Under the pieces are notes generated by a model, which was given only the letters and a program-made list of their open reading frames with translations, was not told the DNA's origin and ran no database searches. Below, piece by piece: positions 7,913-16,308 of a DNA stretch of 42,071 nucleotides (position 1 is its first letter; each line of letters starts with the position of its first letter). Source of the DNA: Lachnospiraceae bacterium NC2004 (GTDB lineage: Bacteria > Bacillota > Clostridia > Lachnospirales > Lachnospiraceae); NCBI GenBank assembly GCA_000621905.1, contig JHXB01000018.1, forward strand, positions 1 to 42,071, written 5' to 3'. Both the position numbers and the translations under genes were made by a program.

Positions 7913-8371
7913 TCAGTCCATATCAAATTCTTCTTGAAGGAAAGTAATGTTATCATTAAACTCCTTCTCAAATGCTTCATATGTCGTCATATCAGCCTCA
8001 GCACACCCTGCCAGAGTATGTCGTCTAAGATCAATAGGAAGTGGATTTTTCCCGTATCCCGCATAAAATGTTTTCTCAATAACGTAGCTGAGTCCTTCAA
8101 GAAAGTCAGCACATGTTGTCGATACAGACTCAGGAATGCCATCAACATAACTCGTAGAAAGATAATATCCCGCCTGACCAACATACTTATATACTATCAT
8201 TAGATTTCTCGACACCACGTCGTTGTCTCCAACTTCTTGTTTGTAAAAATGATATGTATCAAATATCAATTTCTTTACTGTCTCGACATCAAGCTCCTCC
8301 GGATCTTCCGCCAGCCATTCCAGAACTTCTAACCACGATTCAGCCAGTGTTTCATAATCTATTTTAGACAA
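7913..8371 (-). CDS. Unknown helical protein between kptA and the PolC-like gene
   Basis: 152 residues with a TTG start, supported by AAGGAGG 7 bp upstream and the lack of a nearby ATG. The sequence is acidic and mostly helical (ESWLEVLEWLAEDPEELDVE near the start, YEAFEKEFNDNITFLQEEFD at the end). I do not recognise the family. It lies 12 bp after kptA and about 30 bp before the PolC-like gene, so it is translated from the same transcript. Confidence 0.65.
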   Translation of the reverse strand: MSKIDYETLAESWLEVLEWLAEDPEELDVETVKKLIFDTYHFYKQEVGDNDVVSRNLMIVYKYVGQAGYYLSTSYVDGIPESVSTTCADFLEGLSYVIEKTFYAGYGKNPLPIDLRRHTLAGCAEADMTTYEAFEKEFNDNITFLQEEFDMD

Positions 8372-8383
8372 TTTGTAACCTCC

Positions 8384-8926
8384 TTAAATCTTGCTCAAAT
8401 ACTGTACAGGGACACATTTAGTCAACCATACTCCATTTTCAGAGAGATAGAATTTCTCGTGATTACGATACATCTCACCGCTCTTAACGATATAGATGAC
8501 CGGCTTACCATGCCTGCTTCCGACTTTCTTAGCTGTATCCTCGTCCGAAGATAGATGGACATATAATCGAGATTTAGGAAGCAGTCCCTGCTTATCAATA
8601 GATTCAACATACTTCTCTCCGGTACCATGATACAGTATCTCCGGAGGCTCCATCTCTTGAAGTTCAACATCCACCGGAATAGAATGCCCCTGATTAGCTC
8701 TTATAAGAGTCTTATCCTCATTAAATGAATATCGTTGCTTCTCATCATCCGCGACAATCCTCTCTAAGATGTCCATCGTAAGCGCATCCGATTTCTTGCT
8801 TTTGTTAATACCCTCAATCAACTCAGCAACATTAGCCCATCCGTGCTCATCGAGAGTGATGCCTATAGTCTCAGGCTTGTGGCGAAGGATTAGTGAGATG
8901 AATTTGCTTGTTTCTTTATCTGACAC
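8384..8926 (-). CDS. kptA: RNA 2'-phosphotransferase (Tpt1/KptA)
   Basis: 180 residues, full length for the family. KptA removes an internal 2'-phosphate from RNA by transferring it to NAD+, giving nicotinamide and ADP-ribose 1''-2''-cyclic phosphate (established). Visible motifs: the N-terminal winged-helix part with FISLILRHKPETIGITLD and GWANVAELI, then ILYHGTGEKYVESI, LYVHLSSDEDTA and a C-terminal strand with KPVIYIV, including the catalytic Arg/His positions (RHKP, YHGT, HLS). It starts at GTG after GGAAGAG. Together with RtcB elsewhere in the island and the macro-domain protein at 35786 it forms an RNA-repair and ADP-ribose theme. No residue looks degenerate. Confidence 0.92.
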   Translation of the reverse strand: MSDKETSKFISLILRHKPETIGITLDEHGWANVAELIEGINKSKKSDALTMDILERIVADDEKQRYSFNEDKTLIRANQGHSIPVDVELQEMEPPEILYHGTGEKYVESIDKQGLLPKSRLYVHLSSDEDTAKKVGSRHGKPVIYIVKSGEMYRNHEKFYLSENGVWLTKCVPVQYLSKI

Positions 8927-8930
8927 TTTA

Positions 8931-9677
8931 TTACTCTTCCTTATATATCTCAGTACATTGTCCGTACACCCATAAAGCTCTATCTAATCCCCTACTTATA
9001 TAACCCACATGCTCACAATCACCATGTTTCTCTGATGTTATTACTTTACCTTTACCAAATACTTGATCCAATAGGTACATATACTCTATCAATCTAAACA
9101 TAGCCCCCACGCTATCTTTAGCTAACGGAGCATCACTCTCATTTATTTCTATAGGTTTTTTATCTAGATAAAGTGCTTGTACTGCTTTATACACGTTTTT
9201 ATCGTATATAGGTATCTGTCCTTTCGACAAAAAGAACATTGTGTTAATCATATAAACGGTACCGAATCCACTGACAGTGTTACACGATTTTATAATATCA
9301 AACGCATCCGATAGCTCCTTTACAGCATCTAACTTGTTTTCTATGCTGTTAAAACGATTCATCGCCACCTCAATTATGTCCACTATTTCTCTTTGTTTTC
9401 TTGAGATTTGCTCTAGATATTTTGACATATCAAAGGGTTTGCCATGACTGCCTCTTATCCTCGTCGGATCAATCTTTTCTCCAGCCATAAAACTACCCAT
9501 CTTCCAAGCTATTACATCTTGGTCATGAATTCCCTTTTTTAGTTTATCAACAATAATTATCTCTTCATCTTTCGGTGTTGCTTTCACACCTTTTATCCCC
9601 AAAGATTCATTTATCTTATATGTCTCCTTAAAATAGTACTCCTCATATTTACTAATAAACTTACTTGCATCTATCAT
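8931..9677 (-). CDS. Unknown protein, possible helix-hairpin-helix-type fold
   Basis: About 248 residues, ATG chosen after GGGAGG. I cannot assign it firmly. The segment SGFGTVYMINTMFFLSKGQ followed by IPIYDKNVYKAVQ recalls the central part of HhH-GPD/OGG-like proteins found beside restriction or repair genes, where a helix-hairpin and a conserved Pro-Ile-x-Asp follow each other, but the catalytic Lys/Asp pair cannot be placed with certainty. It sits between the phosphatase and kptA, spaced by 4 to 16 bp, and is surely co-transcribed. Confidence 0.55.
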   Translation of the reverse strand: MIDASKFISKYEEYYFKETYKINESLGIKGVKATPKDEEIIIVDKLKKGIHDQDVIAWKMGSFMAGEKIDPTRIRGSHGKPFDMSKYLEQISRKQREIVDIIEVAMNRFNSIENKLDAVKELSDAFDIIKSCNTVSGFGTVYMINTMFFLSKGQIPIYDKNVYKAVQALYLDKKPIEINESDAPLAKDSVGAMFRLIEYMYLLDQVFGKGKVITSEKHGDCEHVGYISRGLDRALWVYGQCTEIYKEE

Positions 9678-9693
9678 AAAAAAACCTCCCACC

Positions 9694-10407
9694 TTAAACA
9701 AATATTGAAGAGTAGTACTCTTCTCCGGTTTCCAGGCATATAGCCGCTAGGCATCCGTCTGGCATCCCACATCCACAATCAATTGCTATATGATTCAGAT
9801 GCTTATAAATCCTTCCCGGATTAGGATTGCCTTCAATGAACTGTGTCGGCGTATGCCCTGTAACAACAATAGTATCTTCATAATACTGAGTATTGTAGTC
9901 TGCTCTGTCCCAAACTAGATTCTTCAAAGAATAATCTTCGATTCTCTTTTCAGGACTGTAATCTCCAAGCCCGGCATGTACAAGTAGATACTTCTGCCCA
10001 TTAACCGTAAGTTCCTCATACATAGAGAAGTCCATAATAAAATCAAGCACTTCATGTCGCATTTCCTGGTCTAGTTGCTTAAACTCCTCTATAGTAGTCT
10101 CACTGCCATTCCGTTGCCAGTCAATAAGATTCCCAAGTAGGTTAGCATCTATCGATTCAACGGATTCTGTAGTAATCTGCGTGTTAAGGAATCTAAGTCC
10201 GTCCAATGCCATTAGTTCGTGATTACCGACAATACAGATAGCATTGGGCATCTCCATCAATTTAAGCAGCACCTTAATAGGATGAGGTCCGCGGTCAACG
10301 ATATCCCCGAGCACATACAATGTATCAGTATCTTTTAACTGTATTAAATTAAGTATCTCCATAAAACTGTTATACGCTCCATGAATGTCGCCTACAACAT
10401 AATTCAT
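9694..10407 (-). CDS. Calcineurin-like metallophosphatase (PrpA/PrpE type), copy 1
   Basis: 237 residues. All signature motifs of PPP-type serine/threonine or diadenosine-tetraphosphate phosphatases are present in order: GDIHG (residues 6-10), GDIVDRG, GNHE, LLVHAGL and TGHTP. The start is the ATG at 10407; an open TTG further up is less likely. Bacterial members hydrolyse phosphoprotein, Np4N nucleotides or nucleotide 2',3'-cyclic phosphates; the substrate here cannot be read from the sequence. In an operon with KptA a role in trimming RNA ends or by-products is plausible. A second copy occurs at 18394-19143. Confidence 0.88.
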   Translation of the reverse strand: MNYVVGDIHGAYNSFMEILNLIQLKDTDTLYVLGDIVDRGPHPIKVLLKLMEMPNAICIVGNHELMALDGLRFLNTQITTESVESIDANLLGNLIDWQRNGSETTIEEFKQLDQEMRHEVLDFIMDFSMYEELTVNGQKYLLVHAGLGDYSPEKRIEDYSLKNLVWDRADYNTQYYEDTIVVTGHTPTQFIEGNPNPGRIYKHLNHIAIDCGCGMPDGCLAAICLETGEEYYSSIFV

Positions 10408-10469
10408 GTATACATTCCACTCCCTTTTGTACAATTATTCTATTATCACGTCACTATAACTAATTGGTG

Positions 10470-11141
10470 CTATATTTCCATATTAACCTTGGTTTTCAAT
10501 TCTTTTATGGAACTCCACGCAAGGCTTTCTGCAATCAATATAGAATCTGTTTCTTTATACGTTTCATTAAGTAAAGTTTTTACTTTCTTCTCTAAGAAAG
10601 GGTAAACATCTAGACTCATTTTATTCCAACTAGTTATTTCATCAGCGCGGTCAATAAACTCTTGATCATTAACTGAATTATAGATTAACCATTTGAGAAT
10701 GAAAGAATCAATTGGCACATCAAAACTATCTTTGAAACATTCAAGCGAAAGATTATCAATCAATTTCCTTTCATACGCAACTTCCAAGAAATATAGATAC
10801 TTAATAGACATATTAACATATTTTTGAGCCATACCATATTTATCTTCAAAATACTCTTTTGATAAATACTTCAACACATCTTCGAGCCATTTATGATAAT
10901 TACTACTCACATTTAGTTTTTGTATTTCTTCAATAAAAGCTTTACAGACAGCTCCCTTATTATTCAATATCTTTGAACCTTTTTTTGTTTTTTCATAAAT
11001 AATGGTATCATTCCACGCTTTAGTTTTCAAAATATAATCAAGTAATTTATCATTTCCCTTTGCTCCATCATTATTTAGATAATGTTTCATAGCCTTGCTA
11101 AACTCATCTATAATAAACTCTTTAGCTACATTTTTATCCAT
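10470..11141 (-). CDS. Unknown helical protein coupled to a WYL regulator
   Basis: 223 residues, Lys-rich and predicted all-helical. The ATG lies inside the last codons of the WYL gene (8-bp overlap), so translation is coupled. I do not recognise the family. Motif-like stretches are KWLEDVLKYLSKEYFEDKYG and a conserved-looking C-terminal AESLAWSSIKELK. No membrane segments. It may be an effector or co-regulator of the WYL protein; that is inferred only from the coupling. Confidence 0.65.
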   Translation of the reverse strand: MDKNVAKEFIIDEFSKAMKHYLNNDGAKGNDKLLDYILKTKAWNDTIIYEKTKKGSKILNNKGAVCKAFIEEIQKLNVSSNYHKWLEDVLKYLSKEYFEDKYGMAQKYVNMSIKYLYFLEVAYERKLIDNLSLECFKDSFDVPIDSFILKWLIYNSVNDQEFIDRADEITSWNKMSLDVYPFLEKKVKTLLNETYKETDSILIAESLAWSSIKELKTKVNMEI

Positions 11142-12186
11142 ACGTCTCTACTCCTTTCAACAACTCCTGTTTTACCTGCTCCCTCAGTCTCTCCGGCTCA
11201 AGAATCACCACATCCGGAGCATAACTCTTGGCAAATTGTACCATTGCAGACTCATTGACATCTGCTTTAACGCAGACTGTGTCTTCCGTCTCGTCGTAGA
11301 ACCTGACATCATTTCCAAACATATCTATGATATCGCTTATCATCGGCTTTACTATGCGAAATTTGACTGTATTATCCGCACTTGAATACATATAAACATG
11401 CTTTTTCATGTATGAAGCAAGATTCAACCTCTTACCGTCTGACCATTTCAAGCTTTCGAAAGGCTTAGCTTTCTCATCTACAATCTCAATATTGGTTATT
11501 CTATCAACCCTGTAATTAGACACATCATCGTATTTGTCATAATTACATATCAGGTAGTATTTACCCTCCTTAGCAACCATCTGATAAGGACTAACGATGT
11601 ATTCACGCTCTGTTCCGTCCTCACGACATTTGACATGCTGTTTCTTATCGGTACCATACTCAAGATATTTAAAACTGATCTTCTTATTCCTATTGATTGC
11701 TTCATCAATCACATCAATATTATAAAAAACCTGACGGTTATTGGTCTTATCTTCCGGCATCGTGCTTATATACTGCATTCGAGACCTAAAGTATTTATTG
11801 GATAGTGTCTCCAGTTTCTCAACCAGCTCCTTACACTGACTGTATGGCAAATGCTTAGAAAACAGTAAAGAATCTATAAGCAGCCTCAACTCAGCCGGTG
11901 AAAAGTCTCTAATCAGATAAAAGCTGGACATATAAGTACTCTCCTCGACTTCGCCCGTATCCTCATTTCTGATCATACGCGTTGTCTCTTGAGACTCAAT
12001 CTCATATCCCAGCTCTATAAGATCCATAAGATTACTCTTAATTGTTCTTCTATCTACCTCCATATCATAATCGCGCTTAAGCAAGTCCAAAATCTCTGCT
12101 TGACTAAGCCTATGATCCTCGTCGGAGTATTTCTTTAAAATAGCCAATGTATTAAATAAACTAAGTTTCTTCGACTGCCTTCCCAC
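11134..12186 (-). CDS. WYL-domain transcriptional regulator 1
   Basis: 350 residues with a GTG start after GAGGGGG. An N-terminal winged helix (residues 8-60: ILKKYSDEDHRLSQAEILDLL, DRRTIKSNL) is followed by the linker ELRLLIDSLLFSK and a WYL ligand-binding core (ISFKYLEYG, YIVSPYQMVAKEGKYYLI, YRVDRI) and a WCX C-terminal domain. WYL proteins sense nucleic-acid-like or nucleotide ligands and act as activators or repressors. It is one of three in the window and sits inside the kptA/PolC-like operon. It is a candidate regulator of the shared palindromic promoters. Confidence 0.9.
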   Translation of the reverse strand: MGRQSKKLSLFNTLAILKKYSDEDHRLSQAEILDLLKRDYDMEVDRRTIKSNLMDLIELGYEIESQETTRMIRNEDTGEVEESTYMSSFYLIRDFSPAELRLLIDSLLFSKHLPYSQCKELVEKLETLSNKYFRSRMQYISTMPEDKTNNRQVFYNIDVIDEAINRNKKISFKYLEYGTDKKQHVKCREDGTEREYIVSPYQMVAKEGKYYLICNYDKYDDVSNYRVDRITNIEIVDEKAKPFESLKWSDGKRLNLASYMKKHVYMYSSADNTVKFRIVKPMISDIIDMFGNDVRFYDETEDTVCVKADVNESAMVQFAKSYAPDVVILEPERLREQVKQELLKGVETYG

Positions 12187-12201
12187 AATTTATCCCCCTC
12201 T

Positions 12202-13683
12202 CTATTGACATACCTCTTTAAGCTTAGCAAGCACTTTAACCATTGCATAAGTGTCAAGTCCGCAGTACTTAAGAAGATTCTTCCTAATTCTTGCAATATC
12301 CTCCGGTTTCTGCTCTGCCAGTGTTGCAAATGCATTAGATGCCTCACCACCATGATGAATCTCTTCAAGAGAATGATAGTCAAGCTCAGGATCATCCGGA
12401 TACAACGCAGGCAAAACGTATTTTATCGAATACGAGCCCGCCATCTCTTTGGTGTAATAATACTGTTTTTGAAATGGCACCATAAGATCTCGTATATTAT
12501 CGTGTATCGTAAGTAAATGACCGGCTAAATCCGGGAACATTTCTGCCAATTCTCTTAGCACCCTTCTCTCAAACGACATGTTATATGCCAATACACACAC
12601 ATTCATAGGAATATCGCGACATAAACTCTCCGCTAAGTCTCTTCTTGGATCTGTGCCTTCTTTACCCAAAAACTCCCTATGTTCCAAAGCTCCATTCTCT
12701 TGTTCTATATGAAGGGAATATTGAAACGGAATCTGCATATACGGCTTCACACCGTCAAATTCAGGTATCGCCTGCTGAAATGTTTCAAAATCGAGATGAT
12801 ATACCGGATATGTAAGAGTATCAAGAAACGCTTCGATATCATACACGGATATAGAATCAGGCATATTGTAATAAACTGTCTCAACCTGCCTCATTTGCTT
12901 CTCGCTTAGCTCGATACCACTCTTAACTATATCCTCAAATGTAATAATTCCACTGTGATAGTATTCATACTTTTTTTCACTTTTTAGTCTTCTGATATCA
13001 AAAACAGTATTTCCTTCTAAAGCTCGTGAACAATATGAGAAATAAGGACAATGATATGGATTGTCACAATAAAGATCGATATCTCTAACCGGCTCAGTTT
13101 CTGTATCAACATAGGCACGAATACGTTTGATTTTTCTCTCAACCTCAGCATACTTATCCTTAGCTATGTCTGTAACGTCTTCCAGTTCAAATAAACCTAA
13201 TAAATCAAGTTCACCGTTTCTGACATATGTATTATCAATATGCATCACATATACTCTATTAACGTTTATTCCACAGTTTGATAGAACATAATTCTGAAAA
13301 GCGACATCATCGAGGTATATACCTTTCACCTCTGTTGAACTCTTAACTTCGACAATATCATATCCATCTTCTGTACTGTGAAGAATGTCAACCGCACAGA
13401 ACAATCCATCATAAAGAAATGAAGCCTCTGCAATATTATTGCATTTGCTTTCAATCAGACTCTTTGTATCATTCACCATTACACTTTTATCAGCGTTATA
13501 GTCGACAAGAGCATACTCTCCAAAATAACTCCTAGCAAGATCTCCTACTTTATGACCAGTTTCGAAAACAGCTTCATTATCTTGCTCCTCAGCCGCCTCA
13601 GGCATGTACTTGTCCATCCAAAGTATCTTCGGACATTGAACTCCCTTGCAATACTTTGATTTACTTAGTCCAAACTTTTCCAT
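12202..13683 (-). CDS. DUF2779 protein: Cas4-like nuclease fused to a DEDD exonuclease domain
   Basis: 493 residues. The N-terminal half is a PD-(D/E)xK nuclease of Cas4/AddB type: cysteines in KYCKGVQCP (12, 17) and in CDNPYHCPYFSYC (about 205-217) can hold an iron-sulfur cluster, and GYDIVEVKS carries the catalytic Asp, Glu and Lys. The C-terminal half is the DUF2779 RNase H-like exonuclease: HLDFETF, LAYNMSFE, TIHDNIRDLM and CGLDTYAMV supply the DEDD acidic residues. All appear intact. It likely degrades or processes DNA or RNA ends. First large gene of the nine-gene operon, ahead of WYL and kptA. Confidence 0.85.
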   Translation of the reverse strand: MEKFGLSKSKYCKGVQCPKILWMDKYMPEAAEEQDNEAVFETGHKVGDLARSYFGEYALVDYNADKSVMVNDTKSLIESKCNNIAEASFLYDGLFCAVDILHSTEDGYDIVEVKSSTEVKGIYLDDVAFQNYVLSNCGINVNRVYVMHIDNTYVRNGELDLLGLFELEDVTDIAKDKYAEVERKIKRIRAYVDTETEPVRDIDLYCDNPYHCPYFSYCSRALEGNTVFDIRRLKSEKKYEYYHSGIITFEDIVKSGIELSEKQMRQVETVYYNMPDSISVYDIEAFLDTLTYPVYHLDFETFQQAIPEFDGVKPYMQIPFQYSLHIEQENGALEHREFLGKEGTDPRRDLAESLCRDIPMNVCVLAYNMSFERRVLRELAEMFPDLAGHLLTIHDNIRDLMVPFQKQYYYTKEMAGSYSIKYVLPALYPDDPELDYHSLEEIHHGGEASNAFATLAEQKPEDIARIRKNLLKYCGLDTYAMVKVLAKLKEVCQ

Positions 13684-13705
13684 ACACTCACCTCAAATGT
13701 AGTTC

Positions 13706-14053
13706 TTAATAGTCATTGTGGCACTTATAGTGCTCGCTACCGTCGTAATGAATCTTATAGTCGTCTCCAAGACAGAATCTCTCTTTTATCCGTTCAAAAT
13801 CCTCCTCAGCGATACTCATATTCATATAAACAACCGGTTTCCCCTTATTATTCATCTCCACGCGTCCTCTAGGATAATAATCAAATGACTTGTTACAACC
13901 TCGAGGTCTTACATGTTCCCATAGGAGTCTGTGATTATAGTTATGACCTGATTTAGACAGTCCTACATTATCGCCTTCTTCAAACATCTTGAAGATAAGC
14001 CTGTCATCCCCATCAGCATCATCTATAACCCAGAAAACACCTCTTAAAACCAT
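13706..14053 (-). CDS. Unknown protein, first gene of the kptA/PolC-like operon
   Basis: 115 residues from the ATG at 14053; a GTG 7 codons upstream is possible but has no ribosome site, while AAAGGG precedes the ATG. I do not recognise it. Features are a tryptophan-rich start (GVFWVIDD), a basic middle with HNYNHRLLWEHVRPRG and a segment GRVEMNNKGKPVVYMN that resembles a small beta hairpin. It follows a near-consensus promoter directly. Confidence 0.6.
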   Translation of the reverse strand: MVLRGVFWVIDDADGDDRLIFKMFEEGDNVGLSKSGHNYNHRLLWEHVRPRGCNKSFDYYPRGRVEMNNKGKPVVYMNMSIAEEDFERIKERFCLGDDYKIHYDGSEHYKCHNDY

Positions 14054-14084
14054 ATTCGCAACATCCCTTTTCACTCAATATATA

Positions 14085-14112
14085 TTATAAAACTATAATA
14101 TAGGATTATCAA
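14085..14112 (-). promoter_or_regulatory. Near-consensus sigma-A promoter of the kptA/PolC-like operon
   Basis: On the minus strand TTGATA (14107-14112) and TATAAT (14085-14090) are separated by 16-17 bp, about 30 bp upstream of the first start codon. Unlike the other island promoters it has a real -35 hexamer and no palindrome, so this operon is probably expressed constitutively or through a different signal. Confidence 0.65.
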
Positions 14113-14126
14113 CCTAAATAATAACG

Positions 14127-16163
14127 TCATGCTATTGCAAAACCTATATTTCGCGACGCTTTCTTTGGCTTAATTTCAGGCATCTCTATATCCTCAGCAC
14201 AGAGCCTTTTTACATCATCCTGAGTTACCGAGTCGTAATCCATACGAAGAAGTCTACTTCCCTGAGCAATCCTTGCTTTCTCGATAACATTTCTCATATA
14301 TCTACCATTTCCAAAATCATCAATTCTACGCGCATCATCGGCAATAGCTCTTATTTTGTTCTCAGCTCCTTCATCCAATATCAGCCCCATCTGAGTTGCT
14401 ATATGGGTAGCTATCTTGCACAATTCATCGCAATTATAGTCCTCAAAATGAATATAATGAGCAATACGTGATCTAAGCCCCGGATTCTTGTTTAGGAACC
14501 CTTCCATCTTATCCGGATAACCTGCAAAAATCACTATCACTTCATCCCTATGATTCTCCATTTCCTGAACAATCGTGTTAATAGCTTCATCACCATACGA
14601 TCCACTACGATCATCCACAAGAGAATACGCCTCATCGATAAAAAGCACACCGCCAACGGCTTCCCTAAAGCGTTTCTTTATTATGTCGGCAGTCCAGCCG
14701 ACATATTTGCCAACCAAGTCTCCTCTACCCACTTCAATCATTTGCCCTCTTGATAATATATTATTATCTCTAAGTATTCTTGCAAACAATCTCGCCACAG
14801 TAGTTTTAGCCGTCCCCGGATTGCCGGTAAAAACCATATGATAACATAATGAATCCGAACGCATTCCTTTATCCTTAAAAATCTTCTGAGCCTTATAATT
14901 GTCTAAAGCACTGTTTATAACTTTTTTAGCTGAATCTAAGCCAATCATAGACATCAACTCATCATACGCTGTCCCTTTAGGTTTCTCATCTTTAACAGAA
15001 GCTTTAACGCTTGAGATGTTCTTATACTGCGTGTATACGTTGCTCTTCAATTTTGCCCTGTACCACACATTGAATATTTCATCCAATTCTGATACTAAGT
15101 ATTCTTTGTCCATATCAAGACTCTTTATTAATTTGGAATCTGTACGAATCTTAAATGATTTAGCTCTTTCTTTAAAATATGCTATCGCTCTCTCATTGTC
15201 GGCTCTTCGCTCTTTAAATTCAACAAATGTGCAATTCCCCATACTATTATAAACCATTTTCCTTAGTTGCTCACATTCTAGCGGAAAACATATAACAGTC
15301 AAAACATCAAGGCAGTTTTTTCTTATCACACTACACAGTTCATCTATGTAATAATAATCTCCCTTGGCTTCATAGTCTTCTATATCTATATCGTCTGTAA
15401 AATCAAGAACAATCGCACCTCCGGAGCAACTCTTATAGAGTTTATCAATATAAGATTTATTGAAACGAATATCAGATTCAAGACTGACAAAACAATATCT
15501 TTTACTATTAAGACGTCCTACATCATAAAGCGCTTGAATCAACAGCTCAATACTTTTGTATTCTGTATCTTCATCATCACACTCAATAATATAGTTTACC
15601 GGATGACCATATGACTTTCTGGCACCTACACCATCATATATTCTATCTAACTCCTCAATCAATGTGTCTTTAGTAAAACATTCATTAACAGACTTATAAA
15701 TATAATCCCTATTTCGATGTCTAATCAAATACTCATCAAACTGTATTATGCTTCTACGCCCGACTAAAGTATCCAATCCGTATTGTCTAAGCACTTCATC
15801 ATCATTATATATATACTCATTATGCTCTGCATTCCTTAACATATTGCTTATATCATGCAAAAAAGTTTCTCTGATGTCAATGTCATCAACCGCTATCTTA
15901 TTCGCCTTAATAAATCTGTTAATATACTCCTCTCCATCAGTATTATCAATAATAATCATTCCAAATCGATACTGATTTTCATTAACGCTGTTTAAAAACA
16001 AATATCCTTTGTCACTTGTTTTTTCTGAATACTTTTCACATTTTTGAGCAATGCACGTTCCCTTTTCTTTGTTGTATCTTTTCAGTGACAACATATTCCT
16101 TGGAATTTCATCTTCATCTACCACAACATTATTTATTAACATTTCAATATTATAAAACTTCAT
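14127..16163 (-). CDS. CbbX/SpoVK-type AAA+ ATPase with a degenerate N-terminal AAA-like half
   Basis: 678 residues. The C-terminal AAA+ module (about 410-670) is intact: MIGLDSAKKVI, P-loop FTGNPGTAKTT, pore-loop region VGKYVGWTA, Walker B GVLFIDEAYSL, sensor 1 IFAGY and arginine finger NPGLRSRI. This is the CbbX/SpoVK class that remodels protein complexes. The N-terminal half contains a Walker B-like strand (GGAIVLDFTDD near 250) and a following strand VLTVICFP but no P-loop, so it looks like a decayed AAA domain. The gene is transcribed from operator-promoter B and diverges from the tandem paralogues. Substrate unknown. Confidence 0.85.
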   Translation of the reverse strand: MKFYNIEMLINNVVVDEDEIPRNMLSLKRYNKEKGTCIAQKCEKYSEKTSDKGYLFLNSVNENQYRFGMIIIDNTDGEEYINRFIKANKIAVDDIDIRETFLHDISNMLRNAEHNEYIYNDDEVLRQYGLDTLVGRRSIIQFDEYLIRHRNRDYIYKSVNECFTKDTLIEELDRIYDGVGARKSYGHPVNYIIECDDEDTEYKSIELLIQALYDVGRLNSKRYCFVSLESDIRFNKSYIDKLYKSCSGGAIVLDFTDDIDIEDYEAKGDYYYIDELCSVIRKNCLDVLTVICFPLECEQLRKMVYNSMGNCTFVEFKERRADNERAIAYFKERAKSFKIRTDSKLIKSLDMDKEYLVSELDEIFNVWYRAKLKSNVYTQYKNISSVKASVKDEKPKGTAYDELMSMIGLDSAKKVINSALDNYKAQKIFKDKGMRSDSLCYHMVFTGNPGTAKTTVARLFARILRDNNILSRGQMIEVGRGDLVGKYVGWTADIIKKRFREAVGGVLFIDEAYSLVDDRSGSYGDEAINTIVQEMENHRDEVIVIFAGYPDKMEGFLNKNPGLRSRIAHYIHFEDYNCDELCKIATHIATQMGLILDEGAENKIRAIADDARRIDDFGNGRYMRNVIEKARIAQGSRLLRMDYDSVTQDDVKRLCAEDIEMPEIKPKKASRNIGFAIA

Positions 16164-16217
16164 AGGCTACCTCCGTTCTTTCCTTCAAACAACTTATACT
16201 TCCTTGCTTCTGTTTAT

Positions 16218-16267
16218 ATAATACAAAAAGGGATGCGCATAAATATGCACATCCCACGTTTTATAAT
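16218..16267. promoter_or_regulatory. Island operator-promoter B, divergent
   Basis: One palindrome (16231-16254) with half-sites ATGCGCAT (16233-16240) and ATGCACAT (16245-16252), spacer 4 bp. On the plus strand a perfect TATAAT (16262-16267) begins 9 bp beyond its proximal half-site; on the minus strand TATTAT (16218-16223) begins 9 bp beyond the other. Both the CbbX gene and the plus-strand tandem pair therefore have a -10 at the same distance from one operator. This is the clearest support for the shared architecture. Confidence 0.75.
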
Positions 16268-16308
16268 AAGATAAACAAAAAACACAATGTATAAAGGAGG
16301 GCTATGTT

